Positions 44,759 to 53,810 of a stretch of 64,000 nucleotides of DNA are shown piece after piece. Position 1 is the first letter of the stretch. Each line of letters starts with the position of its first letter. The DNA lies in NCBI RefSeq assembly GCF_002072105.2, contig NZ_MTBC01000002.1:186001-250000 (forward strand), in the 5' to 3' direction. Below the pieces are notes generated by a model. It was not told the DNA's origin and made no database searches. It saw only the letters and a list, made by a program, of their open reading frames with translations. The stretch is from Croceivirga radicis. GTDB lineage: Bacteria > Bacteroidota > Bacteroidia > Flavobacteriales > Flavobacteriaceae. Made by a program: the position numbers and the translations under genes.

Positions 44759-45980
44759 TAGAGACGTTTGGCAAGAAATCTTCAATACCATAAAAAAGAA
44801 CAAGCTTCGTACGTTCTTGACCGGTTTTTCTGTAGGATGGGCCATTTTTATTTTGGTAATGTTACTTGCCTCTGTAAATGGTATGCAAAATGGGTTTTAT
44901 ACCCAATTTAATGACGATGCCAATAATTCCATTTTTGTTCGTTCTGGTGTTACTTCAAAAGCGTATGGCGGTTTTGAGGCAGACCGTAGAATTCAATTCA
45001 AAGATGATGATATTGAATACATAAAGGCCAGTTTTCCAAAAGACATAGAATATATAAGCGGTAGGTATAGAGCAAGTACCACGGCAAGATATAAAAGCGA
45101 AACCGGTTCTTACTCCGTACAAGCGGTGGCTCCAGACCATCAAATGATTGAAAAGACATTAATGATGTCTGGCAGATATATAAATGAAGCTGATTACATT
45201 AATAAGGCCAAGGTGGCCGTTATCGGTAGAAAAGTGGCCGAAGACCTCTTTAAAAAAGAGGATCCAATAGGAAAGTTTGTAGAGTTCAACGGATTGCCAT
45301 TTAGGGTTATTGGCGTTTTTACAGACGAAGGTGATGACAATGCAGAGCGAGTTATTTACGCGCCCATGACCACCTACCAGAGAATATATGGCAATACCAA
45401 TCTCTTAAATTCCATAGCGCTTACGTATAATCCAAATTATGATTTAACCGAGGCTTTAGAATTTTCTGATCGTTTAGAGATTTTAATGAAAAGGAGGCAT
45501 GCCGTACACCCAGACGATCAAGCTGCTATAGGAGTCTGGAACTATGCTCAAGCATTTGATGATATTAGTAAGTTCACGGCCGTTTTAAGATTTATAGGTA
45601 TAGGCGTGGGTTTTCTAATCTTGATAGCGGGTATTGTGGGTATTGGCAATATTATGGTGTTTACCATAAAAGAACGTACCAAAGAGATAGGCATTCGTAA
45701 AGCACTAGGGGCCAAACCTAGCCAAATAGTAAATCTAGTAATATTGGAATCTGTGTTTATAACCGCTATTTCTGGTTTTGTAGGGTTATTGTTCGCTTGG
45801 ATTATACTAGCCATAATAGGGCCTACCATACAATCGCCAGCATTTACCAATCCTAATGTAAGTCTTGGGGTTGTGGTAACGGCAACCATTATCCTAATAG
45901 TTGCGGGGGTGCTGGCAGGTTTGTTACCTGCCATGAAAGCAGCAAAAGTTAAACCAATTGTAGCATTAAGCGATAAATAG
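44751..45980 (+). CDS. ABC transporter permease, MacB/FtsX type (second copy, type A)
   Basis: A 409-residue permease of the MacB/FtsX family without an ATPase domain. It is a paralogue of the type A permease at 40317-41561: both open M(L/F)D..WQEIF.T..KNKLR.FLTG.SV and share SGVTSKAYGGFE-like and RTKEIGIRKALGAKP stretches. It is coupled to the ATPase gene by an 8-base overlap and ends two bases before the type B permease. The substrate is unknown. Confidence 0.88.
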   Translation: MFDRDVWQEIFNTIKKNKLRTFLTGFSVGWAIFILVMLLASVNGMQNGFYTQFNDDANNSIFVRSGVTSKAYGGFEADRRIQFKDDDIEYIKASFPKDIEYISGRYRASTTARYKSETGSYSVQAVAPDHQMIEKTLMMSGRYINEADYINKAKVAVIGRKVAEDLFKKEDPIGKFVEFNGLPFRVIGVFTDEGDDNAERVIYAPMTTYQRIYGNTNLLNSIALTYNPNYDLTEALEFSDRLEILMKRRHAVHPDDQAAIGVWNYAQAFDDISKFTAVLRFIGIGVGFLILIAGIVGIGNIMVFTIKERTKEIGIRKALGAKPSQIVNLVILESVFITAISGFVGLLFAWIILAIIGPTIQSPAFTNPNVSLGVVVTATIILIVAGVLAGLLPAMKAAKVKPIVALSDK

Positions 45981-45982
45981 TT

Positions 45983-47239
45983 ATGTGGTTATTTGATAGA
46001 GACATGTGGTCAGAAATTTTTCATACGTTGGGGCAAAATATGTTCCGTACGTTCTTGACCATGCTTGGGGTAATTTTTGCTATGATTATTTTGGTTTTGC
46101 TTTTGGGTTCTACCAATGGTATGAGCAATGGTTTTGATAAGATTTTTGCCGGTACGGCTTCTAACAGCCTTTTTGTATGGGCACAAGCAACTTCAGAACC
46201 CTATAAAGGATTTGAGAGAGGTAGAAGAATTCAATTTAAAATAGAAGATGCGGACATCCTTAAAAAGAACATTCCAGAAATTGAAGTGCTAGCCCCAAGA
46301 ATAGAATTAGGTTCTCATAGGGGAGTGGTTTCGGTTTACAGAAAAGGCCGAACCAGTGGGTCTGCAGTGTATGGAGATTTTCCACAGATAGATGAAATCA
46401 CTAAAAAGAAACTGGTAGAAGGCCGGTTTTTAAACAAAAGTGATATTGATGAGGCTAAAAAAGTCTGTGTAATAGGGGAAGAAACTTACGAATTGCTTTT
46501 TGATAAAGGAGAGCAGGCCATAGGTACGGAATTAAGAATCAATGGGGTGTTTTTTACCATTGTGGGCATGTATAAACCTAATGACAACATCAACATAGAT
46601 GGAGAGAATGCGGTATTTATACCTTTTACTACTTTTCAAAAAGCGTTTGGTTCTGGTAATCGTATGGGGTGGATGGCCATTGCCGTAGATGCAAACACAA
46701 AAGTTTCTTTTGTAGAGTCGCAAATAAAAACCCTACTTAAGAATAAATACGATATAGCCCCAACAGATGAAAGAGCTATTGGTAGTTTTGATTTTTCTGA
46801 AATTTTCAGCAATATCTCTGCCTTTACCACTGTGCTTAAAGGTTTTTCGTTCTTTGTTGGCCTGTTTACCCTGTTAGCAGGGGTTATAGCCATTAGTAAT
46901 ATACTACTAATAACCGTTAAGGAACGTACTAAAGAAATTGGGGTACGTAGGGCCATGGGGGCAACACCTAAGATAGTTAAAAGACAAATCGTGTTAGAAG
47001 CGATAGTATTAACTGCATTTGCAGGTTTAATCGGTTTCGCTATTTCTATAGGCATTCTCTCTGGTTTAAATGCAGCATTCGGCTCCGGAGAAGATTTTCC
47101 TTTCGTAAATCCTATGATAACCATACCTCAATTTACCATATCCTTTGTGTTAATGGTTGGGCTCAGTGTACTTATAGGATTAATACCAGCCAATAGAGCA
47201 TTAAAAATTAGGCCAATAGAGGCACTAAGAGAAGAATAA
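45983..47239 (+). CDS. ABC transporter permease, MacB/FtsX type (second copy, type B)
   Basis: A 418-residue permease, the partner of the upstream type A protein. The N-terminal helix is FRTFLTMLGVIFAMIILVLLL, the MacB core domain follows, and RTKEIGVRRAMGATP lies in the FtsX part. Its length equals that of the first type B permease exactly (418), which is consistent with a tandem duplication of the permease pair. It is followed by the second adaptor gene after 37 bases. Confidence 0.88.
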   Translation: MWLFDRDMWSEIFHTLGQNMFRTFLTMLGVIFAMIILVLLLGSTNGMSNGFDKIFAGTASNSLFVWAQATSEPYKGFERGRRIQFKIEDADILKKNIPEIEVLAPRIELGSHRGVVSVYRKGRTSGSAVYGDFPQIDEITKKKLVEGRFLNKSDIDEAKKVCVIGEETYELLFDKGEQAIGTELRINGVFFTIVGMYKPNDNINIDGENAVFIPFTTFQKAFGSGNRMGWMAIAVDANTKVSFVESQIKTLLKNKYDIAPTDERAIGSFDFSEIFSNISAFTTVLKGFSFFVGLFTLLAGVIAISNILLITVKERTKEIGVRRAMGATPKIVKRQIVLEAIVLTAFAGLIGFAISIGILSGLNAAFGSGEDFPFVNPMITIPQFTISFVLMVGLSVLIGLIPANRALKIRPIEALREE

Positions 47240-47276
47240 AAATCAAAATAACTAATCAAATACAAAAAGTAATACA

Positions 47277-48386
47277 ATGAACAAATTTGTAAAATACGGT
47301 TTAGTAGGGCTAGGGGTCGTTGTAATCCTTGGCGCAATCGTGGTTTTCTTAAAACAAAACAGTAAACCAAAACAACTGTTTAAGACAGAGACCGTAGAGA
47401 AAAAAGATATTACCAATAAGGTTATTGTTACCGGTAAAGTAATTCCAGAAGACGAAATTGAAATTAAACCACAAATCTCTGGAATAATAGAAAAGGTCTA
47501 TTTAGAAGAAGGGGCTAAAGTTAAGGCAGGAGAATTAATTGCCGTGATTAAAGTTGTTCCTAACGAACAGTCTGTATACCAGGCAAGAGGTAGGGTTAAT
47601 AATGCCAAAGTAGCATTGACCAATGCCGAGACCGATTACAAAAGAAACAAGACCCTTTTTGATAAAGGTGTAGTATCTGCACAAGACTTCCAGAATATTC
47701 AATTAGCATTTGACCAAGCCAAATTGGAATTGCAAAATGCACAAAACGATTATCAGATAATCCTAAAAGGATCTGCTGGAGGTTCTTCGAGCGCAAATAC
47801 AAATATTAGAGCTACTGTTAACGGTACTATTTTAGAAATCCCAGTAGAAGAAGGGGATCAAGTAATACAAAGTAACAACTTTAATGATGGTACAACTATA
47901 GCTACCATAGCAGACATGGGCAAGATGATTTTTGAAGGAGAGGTAGACGAAGCTGAGGTAGGAAAGCTACATGTTGGTATGCCGTTAGAAATTAGCTTAG
48001 GCGCTTTAGAAGAAAGTAAATTCGATGCCAAACTTAAATTTATTGCCCCTAAAGGTGTGGAAGAAGAAGGAGCGGTTCAATTTAAAATTGAAGGGGACTT
48101 AGTTGTGACCGATAGTATGAACATCCGAGCCGGCTACTCTGCAAACGCATCAATTGTTTTAGATGAAAAGAAAGATGTAATGTCTATAAAAGAAGCACTT
48201 TTACAGTTTGATAAGGATACGGAACAACCTTATGTTGAGGTAGAAACTGGAGAAAACCAATATGAACGCAAGGATGTAGAATTGGGTATTAGCGATGGAA
48301 TTGATGTAGAAATTGTTTCTGGTTTAAGTGAGGGTGACAAAATTAAAGTTTGGAACAAACTAGAAAAGAAATCAACGGATAATTAG
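47277..48386 (+). CDS. Periplasmic adaptor (membrane fusion) protein, second copy
   Basis: A 369-residue HlyD/MacA-type adaptor, paralogous to the one at 42852-43964. Shared landmarks include the first lipoyl half (IEKVYLEEGAKVKAGELIAVI), FDKGVVSAQDFQNIQLAFDQAK in the hairpin, the stretch beginning EEGDQVIQSNNFNDGTTIA, and the end GDKIKVWNKLEKK. It sits directly upstream of the TolC-like gene and would bridge the permeases to it. Confidence 0.9.
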   Translation: MNKFVKYGLVGLGVVVILGAIVVFLKQNSKPKQLFKTETVEKKDITNKVIVTGKVIPEDEIEIKPQISGIIEKVYLEEGAKVKAGELIAVIKVVPNEQSVYQARGRVNNAKVALTNAETDYKRNKTLFDKGVVSAQDFQNIQLAFDQAKLELQNAQNDYQIILKGSAGGSSSANTNIRATVNGTILEIPVEEGDQVIQSNNFNDGTTIATIADMGKMIFEGEVDEAEVGKLHVGMPLEISLGALEESKFDAKLKFIAPKGVEEEGAVQFKIEGDLVVTDSMNIRAGYSANASIVLDEKKDVMSIKEALLQFDKDTEQPYVEVETGENQYERKDVELGISDGIDVEIVSGLSEGDKIKVWNKLEKKSTDN

Positions 48387-48430
48387 GCCAGTTAGAAACT
48401 GATTTAAGTAACCATAAAATCAAAAAACGA

Positions 48431-49771
48431 ATGAAATTTAAAATAGCTATACTAACACTTGTAGGTGTCGTAAGCATGGCTTCGGCACAGGTAAAAAAGT
48501 GGACCTTAGAAGAATGCGTTACCTATGCCGTAGACCATAATTTAACCGTTGCCCAATTTGAGTTGGATTTGGAGAACGTAAAACTAGAGAAATCAGATGC
48601 GATTGGTAATCTGTTGCCAGACTTAAACGGCCAAGCCTCTTTATCTGGTAATACAGGTTTAATATTGGATCCAACTACTAATAATCTTGTGTCTGGTACA
48701 ATTTTGTCTTCTTCCATGAATATGACATCTAGTGTAACCCTGTTTAACGGATTAAGAAATTATAATAATTTAAAAAGGGCAAAGATGAATGCGCTGGCAT
48801 CACAATATCGTTTAGATGATTTAAAAGATGATATTCGTTTAAATGTTGCCAACGCGTATTTGCAAGTATTATCCAATAAAGAAGCTTTAAAAGTATCAGA
48901 AGCGCAATATGCGGTAACGCAACAAGACTTGAATAGAACAAAGGAGTTGGTAGAAGCAGGTGTTGTGCCCAAGGGAGATTTGTTAGAGATTGAAGCAACC
49001 GCTGCCTCACAAGAACAGCAAATAGTAAATAACGAGGCCTTGGTTCTCATTTCTAGAATTAGTTTGGCCCAGTTATTACAAATAACGGATTACGAAACAT
49101 TTGATATAGCCGATGAGACTTTTGAGGTGCCACCAAGTGACATCTTGCAGCAGTCTGCCAAAACTATTTTTGACAAAGCCTTGACCTTTAGAAACGACAT
49201 AAAATTGTCCAAGGCAAATGTTGAATTGGCAGAGAAAGATGTAGAGATTGCTAAAGGAGCATACATGCCAACTTTAGGAGCTTTCTTTAATTATAATACT
49301 CGATATTCTGACCAGAATAGAGACCCGTTTACCGGTGAAGATTTAAAATTTGTGGACCAATTATGGTTAAACGATGGTATTTCTTATGGAGCACAATTAA
49401 ATGTGCCCATCTTCAACGGATGGAGTACCCGTAATAATGTAAAACGTTCCCAAATTAGCTTAGAACGTGTAAAACTGCAATACGAGCAAGATAAGCTGAC
49501 TTTGGAAGCTACCGTACAACAAGCATATGCAGATGTAAAAACATTTGGAAAATCATATGAAGCCGCACAGAAAACCTTAGAAGCTAGAAGAACAGCTTAT
49601 CAATATGCAAAAGATCGTTTTGAGGTTGGATTAATGAACAGTTTTGATTTTAGCCAAGCACAATCTCGTGTAGATGATGCAGAGGCAAACGTAATAAGAA
49701 CTAAGTACGATTATATTTTTAGAATAAAGATTCTAGAATTTTATTTTGGTTTACCAATACAATTGAACTAG
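48431..49771 (+). CDS. TolC-family outer-membrane efflux protein
   Basis: A 446-residue TolC-like channel with a signal peptide (about 1-19, ASAQ) and two long helical hairpin repeats rich in Ala, Lys, Glu and Leu (around 110-230 and 340-430). The closing YDYIFRIKILEFYFGLP is typical of the family. It is the only TolC gene in the locus, so it probably serves both adaptor sets. It ends the efflux operon; no terminator was seen before tsaB. Confidence 0.9.
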   Translation: MKFKIAILTLVGVVSMASAQVKKWTLEECVTYAVDHNLTVAQFELDLENVKLEKSDAIGNLLPDLNGQASLSGNTGLILDPTTNNLVSGTILSSSMNMTSSVTLFNGLRNYNNLKRAKMNALASQYRLDDLKDDIRLNVANAYLQVLSNKEALKVSEAQYAVTQQDLNRTKELVEAGVVPKGDLLEIEATAASQEQQIVNNEALVLISRISLAQLLQITDYETFDIADETFEVPPSDILQQSAKTIFDKALTFRNDIKLSKANVELAEKDVEIAKGAYMPTLGAFFNYNTRYSDQNRDPFTGEDLKFVDQLWLNDGISYGAQLNVPIFNGWSTRNNVKRSQISLERVKLQYEQDKLTLEATVQQAYADVKTFGKSYEAAQKTLEARRTAYQYAKDRFEVGLMNSFDFSQAQSRVDDAEANVIRTKYDYIFRIKILEFYFGLPIQLN

Positions 49772-49780
49772 GTATATTTG
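49746..49780 (+). promoter_or_regulatory. Candidate promoter of tsaB
   Basis: TTG (49746-49748), 24 bases, TATATTTG (49773-49780). The minus-7 is a perfect match; the spacer is one base longer than usual. It lies inside the end of the TolC gene. Confidence 0.45.
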
Positions 49781-49788
49781 TAGCTAGT

Positions 49789-50469
49789 ATGGCTACAATA
49801 TTAAACTTAGAAACAGCAACAACCAATTGTTCCGTAAGTATTGGTGTAGATGGTAAAGTAGTTGCTTTAATAGAAGAAAACGCTGCTAACTACTCGCACT
49901 CAGAACAATTGCACATTTTTATAAAAGAAGCCTTGCAAGAGGCTTCTTTGTCTTTTTTAGACATAGATGCAATTGCGGTGAGTAAGGGGCCGGGTTCTTA
50001 CACAGGTCTACGAATTGGGGTGTCTGCAGCTAAAGGTTTATGTTTTTCTTTGGATAAGCCATTAATAGCTATTCCAACCTTAGAAAGTTTGGCGCAGCAA
50101 ATTAATGTGCAGCCAAATGAGTTTATTGTTCCGGTGTTGGATGCTAGACGTATGGAAGTTTATTCCTGTGTTTTTGATGCTGAATATAAGGAGTTAAGAG
50201 CTACCGAGGCCGAAATAATTGATGCAAACTCATTTGAGCGCTTTTCCAGTAAGGGAATAGTACATTTGGTAGGCAACGGTGCTGAAAAATGCAGAGAAGA
50301 ACTTGGAGAAATTAAGTTTGCATACCATCAAGAAAAAGTGCCATCTGCATTGCAAATGGCACCCTTGTCTTTTAGTAGATTTGAGCAACAACTATTTGAA
50401 GACGTTGCTTATTTTGAACCTTATTATCTAAAGGATTTTGTTTTACAAACCAAAAAGAAGAAGGCTTAA
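49789..50469 (+). CDS. tsaB: tRNA threonylcarbamoyladenosine biosynthesis protein TsaB
   Basis: TsaB acts with TsaD and TsaE in making threonylcarbamoyladenosine at position 37 of ANN-decoding tRNAs. The 226-residue protein carries the ASKHA-family opening ILNLETATTNCSVSIG and the conserved KGPGSYTGLRIGVSAAKGL stretch near 67-85. It follows the efflux operon and is convergent with the mechanosensitive channel gene, overlapping by 4 bases at the stop codons. Confidence 0.93.
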   Translation: MATILNLETATTNCSVSIGVDGKVVALIEENAANYSHSEQLHIFIKEALQEASLSFLDIDAIAVSKGPGSYTGLRIGVSAAKGLCFSLDKPLIAIPTLESLAQQINVQPNEFIVPVLDARRMEVYSCVFDAEYKELRATEAEIIDANSFERFSSKGIVHLVGNGAEKCREELGEIKFAYHQEKVPSALQMAPLSFSRFEQQLFEDVAYFEPYYLKDFVLQTKKKKA

Positions 50470-51299
50470 TCGTCTATTTCTTCTGAGTGTATAACCCTTT
50501 GCGGAAAAGGAATTTCAATACCTGCTTCGTCAAACTGTAATTTGGATTGCTCAATAAGGTTGAACTTAGCACCCCAAAAGTTTTCATTTTTGGCCCACCA
50601 TCTTAAGGATAGGTTTACAGAGCTATCTGCCAATTCCGCTACATATACTTCTGGTTTAGGTTCTTTAAGTATGCGTTCATCTTGCTCGCAAAGTGCCAAC
50701 AAAATATCTTTAGCTTTTTTAATGTTGGAACCATAGCCTATACCTACAATATAGTTGTCCCTGCGAATGGGTTCTGCACTATAATTTACAATATTACCAT
50801 TAGCCAATTGGCCGTTAGGTACAATGGCTAATTGGTTTCCAAAAGTATTCAGTTTCGTATTAAAAATTGAGATTTCCTTTACAGTACCATCTACACCTTG
50901 GGCAGATACAAAATCGCCTACCCTAAATGGTTTGAACAAAAGAATTAATACGCCTCCGGCAAAATTGGATAAAGAACCTTGCAAGGCTAGACCAATTGCT
51001 AAACCGGCCGCACCAATCATGGCAATTAAGGAAGAGGTTTGCACGCCTAGTTGGGTTACCACCAACACAAACAACATAACTTTTAGACCAATGCTGATAA
51101 AGCTTTGTAAAAAACTCTCCAAAGTTTCGTCATAGTCTTTTTTTGCGAAAAATTTACGAACCAACTTATTTATGATCTTAATAAACCACAAACCAGCAAA
51201 AAGTATGATAATGGCCAATATTAAATTGGGGACCAAATCCCAAAACCATTCTATGGCTTTATTTATGTGTTTTTCGTAATCTTGAAATTCTTCTAACAT
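50466..51299 (-). CDS. Small-conductance mechanosensitive channel (MscS family)
   Basis: A 277-residue MscS-type channel that releases solutes under hypo-osmotic stress. It has three membrane helices: about 18-40, about 60-80, and the pore-lining third helix AAGLAIGLALQGSLSNFAGGVLILLFKPF with its Gly/Ala pattern. The conserved beta domain GDFVSAQGVDGTVKEISIFNT follows, then a cytoplasmic vestibule. The length is near that of E. coli MscS (286). It stands alone on the minus strand. Confidence 0.93.
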   Translation of the reverse strand: MLEEFQDYEKHINKAIEWFWDLVPNLILAIIILFAGLWFIKIINKLVRKFFAKKDYDETLESFLQSFISIGLKVMLFVLVVTQLGVQTSSLIAMIGAAGLAIGLALQGSLSNFAGGVLILLFKPFRVGDFVSAQGVDGTVKEISIFNTKLNTFGNQLAIVPNGQLANGNIVNYSAEPIRRDNYIVGIGYGSNIKKAKDILLALCEQDERILKEPKPEVYVAELADSSVNLSLRWWAKNENFWGAKFNLIEQSKLQFDEAGIEIPFPQRVIHSEEIDD

Positions 51300-51387
51300 A
51301 GCTTTTGTTTTAAGCCGCCAACCTACGGTATAGATTTTAACATTTCAAAAAATTGAAATTAAAACTGGGTTAAAATTAAGGTCGAAT

Positions 51388-53493
51388 TTATAGTTGTTTT
51401 AACACCTCCCCCGATGAGGTTACAGGTAGTTTACAAGAACCTTCTATACATACATAGATTAAGGTTTGACCTGGAACGTGCCTATTTTGTAATAATTCTA
51501 TTGGACTTTGGTCGTCTTTTGTGGCAACTAATATGCTATTGGGAATGTATTCCTTGCCCAATTCACGGCCAATCTCTTTATAAGCTTCACCAACAATGGC
51601 TATTTCATAAAAATTATTCTGTTGGTAGGAGATAAGGTGCATCCAATTAGAAAAACCTTGTGCGCTTTTTATAAAATTGTCTTGCACATTGTTTATCATG
51701 GCAGAAGCAATTTCTCCATACGGTTCCTTCATGTAGACTTTGTGTAGTTTATAAAGGTTGTTGGCCATTATGGAATTAGAAGCGGAGATAACATTGTCGT
51801 TTGTTTCTATACTTCGTCTAATCAATTTATCATCCAAATCAGAAGTGTAGTAAAACATGTTACTTTCTTCGTCTTTAAAATGTGTAATGGCATAGTCTGT
51901 TAGATTTTTTGCTAGGGTAAGCCAGCGGTCGTCAAAAGTTACCTCATAAAGACCTATAAAGCCATCTATGAGTGTTGCGTAATCATCTAAAAAACCATTG
52001 ATGCTGCTTTTACCGTTTTTATGGTTTCTGTATACCGAAAAGTCGTCTTGTATTATTTCTTGTTCTAGAAAATTTGCGTTTTTTAATGCTAATTGTAGGT
52101 ATTTATCATTTTGTAAATAGCGGTAAGCATCTGTTAATCCTTTTAGCATGAGCCCGTTCCAAGAGGTTAGGATTTTGTCGTCTAATCTTGGCTTTTCCCT
52201 TTGGTCCCTAACTTTTTTAAGTTGTTTAAGATTTTTAGCTATTTGCTGGGTTAAGTTGGTTGTAGTTATTCCTAAGCTATCTGCAATTTCATTATCGCTT
52301 GCATCTCTGATAAGAACATACTTGTCTTCTTCCCAATAACCGTAGCTGTTAATGTTGTAGTAGGTTTTAAAAACGCTGGATTCACTACCTAAAATGCTAT
52401 CCAATTCTTTTTCGGTCCAAACGTAATAGGCACCTTCTTCTAGTTTACCGCTACTGTTTTTACTGTCTGCATCTAAGCTGGAATAAAAGCCACCATTAGT
52501 ATCCAATAATTCTAATGTGGCAAAGCCTACGGATTTTTCTACGGTTTCTTTGTAGAGCGAATTTTTGGTCACTGCATAGGCTTTACTGTATAGGCTAATT
52601 AGTTGCCCGTTGTCATATAACATCTTTTCAAAATGTGGAACATGCCATTTAACGTCAACTGCATACCTAGAAAAACCGCCATCAATTGGGTCAAAAATAC
52701 CGCCATAAGCCATCCTTTTCAGGGTGGTATTTACATATTCTAAAATAGTATCGTTTTTATTGGCCGTGGCATAGTGTAAAAGATACTCCAAGTTGTTGGG
52801 CATCATAAATTTTGGTGCCCTTTTGTAGCCGCCAAGATAGGTGTCAAAACTAGTGCTCCAATTTTGTACGGCTAAATCCAATTCTTCTTTAGTAAAATTT
52901 ATTTTGGAGGTCTTGTTTTCCACTAGGTTTATGGCTTGTATGCCTTGTTCTAGCTTTCCTGCATATTCTTGTACTTTTTCAGGGTTGTTATGATAGAGAT
53001 CAATTAGGCTTTTGAGCGATTTTGTCCAATTGTCTTTTGGTAAATAAGTGGCCCCCCAAAACGGCCTGCCGTCTGGCAATGCAACTATATTTAAGGGCCA
53101 ACCCCCATTACCGGTCATCATCTGTATGGCATCCATATAAATTTGATCAACATCTGGCCGCTCTTCGCGATCAATTTTAATATTAATGAAGTTCTCGTTC
53201 ATTAATTTTGCCACTTCTTCGTTTTCAAAACATTCTTCTTCCATTACGTGGCACCAATGGCAGGCTGCGTATCCAATACTTATTAGTATGGGTTTATTTT
53301 CCGCTTTTGCCCTTTCTAAAACCTCAGGTTTCCATGCATTCCAATCAACGGGATTATGGGCGTGCTGTAATAAATATGGACTAGTTTCTTCTACTAAGGC
53401 ATTGGTGTATTTATGTTCCATTTTATTTTGGGTTTCTTGGCAACCAACTAGAAAAAGTGTTCCTAGGAATAAACCAAATACGTATTGTTTCAT
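51388..53493 (-). CDS. YyaL/SSP411-type thioredoxin-domain protein with a lipoprotein signal
   Basis: A 701-residue protein of the DUF255/SSP411 family: an N-terminal thioredoxin-like domain with the redox motif CHWC (78-81) in GYAACHWCHVMEEE, followed by a large (alpha/alpha)6 barrel resembling N-acyl-glucosamine epimerases and similar enzymes. Family members are poorly understood. Most are cytoplasmic; this one begins with a lipoprotein signal (FLVGC, Cys18), so it would act in the periplasm or at the outer membrane. It lies 62 bases after dodecin on the same strand, with a terminator between. Confidence 0.9.
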   Translation of the reverse strand: MKQYVFGLFLGTLFLVGCQETQNKMEHKYTNALVEETSPYLLQHAHNPVDWNAWKPEVLERAKAENKPILISIGYAACHWCHVMEEECFENEEVAKLMNENFINIKIDREERPDVDQIYMDAIQMMTGNGGWPLNIVALPDGRPFWGATYLPKDNWTKSLKSLIDLYHNNPEKVQEYAGKLEQGIQAINLVENKTSKINFTKEELDLAVQNWSTSFDTYLGGYKRAPKFMMPNNLEYLLHYATANKNDTILEYVNTTLKRMAYGGIFDPIDGGFSRYAVDVKWHVPHFEKMLYDNGQLISLYSKAYAVTKNSLYKETVEKSVGFATLELLDTNGGFYSSLDADSKNSSGKLEEGAYYVWTEKELDSILGSESSVFKTYYNINSYGYWEEDKYVLIRDASDNEIADSLGITTTNLTQQIAKNLKQLKKVRDQREKPRLDDKILTSWNGLMLKGLTDAYRYLQNDKYLQLALKNANFLEQEIIQDDFSVYRNHKNGKSSINGFLDDYATLIDGFIGLYEVTFDDRWLTLAKNLTDYAITHFKDEESNMFYYTSDLDDKLIRRSIETNDNVISASNSIMANNLYKLHKVYMKEPYGEIASAMINNVQDNFIKSAQGFSNWMHLISYQQNNFYEIAIVGEAYKEIGRELGKEYIPNSILVATKDDQSPIELLQNRHVPGQTLIYVCIEGSCKLPVTSSGEVLKQL

Positions 53494-53510
53494 AATTTAC
53501 AATTGGGTAC

Positions 53511-53534
53511 AAAAAAAGCGCCTGATTAGGCGCT
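53511..53534 (-). terminator. Intrinsic terminator of dodecin
   Basis: AGCGCCT and AGGCGCT form a 7-bp stem around a GATT loop; on the minus strand it runs into seven T. Confidence 0.85.
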
Positions 53535-53555
53535 AAGTTATGCGGTATTTTCTAT

Positions 53556-53756
53556 TTAATTTACCTCAAAAGTAATTTTTACGTTCACGCGGTATTCATC
53601 TACCTTGCCGTCTTTTACCGTGGCACTTTGCTCGTTAACGTAAACAGAACGAATGTGCTTTACCGATTTTGCAGCTTGTTCTACCGCTTTGTTTGTGGCA
53701 TCTTCCCAGCTTTTACTAGAATTAGCCAATACTTCAATCACTTTTAAAATTGCCAT
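53556..53756 (-). CDS. Dodecin-family flavin-binding protein
   Basis: Dodecins are tiny proteins that form a dodecamer that stores or buffers flavins. The 66-residue protein has the family length and pattern: KVIEVLANSSKSWEDATNKAVEQAAKSV, then IRSVYVNEQSATVKDGKVDEYRVNVKITFEV. Trp17 of the flavin-stacking site is in place. It lies 52 bases downstream of the Nfu-like gene, with a hairpin in the gap, and ends at a terminator. It may share transcription with the Nfu gene. Confidence 0.92.
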   Translation of the reverse strand: MAILKVIEVLANSSKSWEDATNKAVEQAAKSVKHIRSVYVNEQSATVKDGKVDEYRVNVKITFEVN

Positions 53757-53760
53757 AGTT

Positions 53761-53810
53761 AATGTTTTTAGAATTCTCTTAGAAGATAAGAAATTCTATT
53801 TAAAAACATT
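53761..53810 (-). other. Inverted repeat between the Nfu-like and dodecin genes
   Basis: Arms 53761-53775 and 53792-53810 pair over 15 bp with a 4-base bulge. It overlaps the last two bases of the Nfu stop codon and lies 5 bases upstream of the dodecin start codon. There is no T-run outside the stem; it may slow transcription or protect mRNA ends. Confidence 0.4.
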
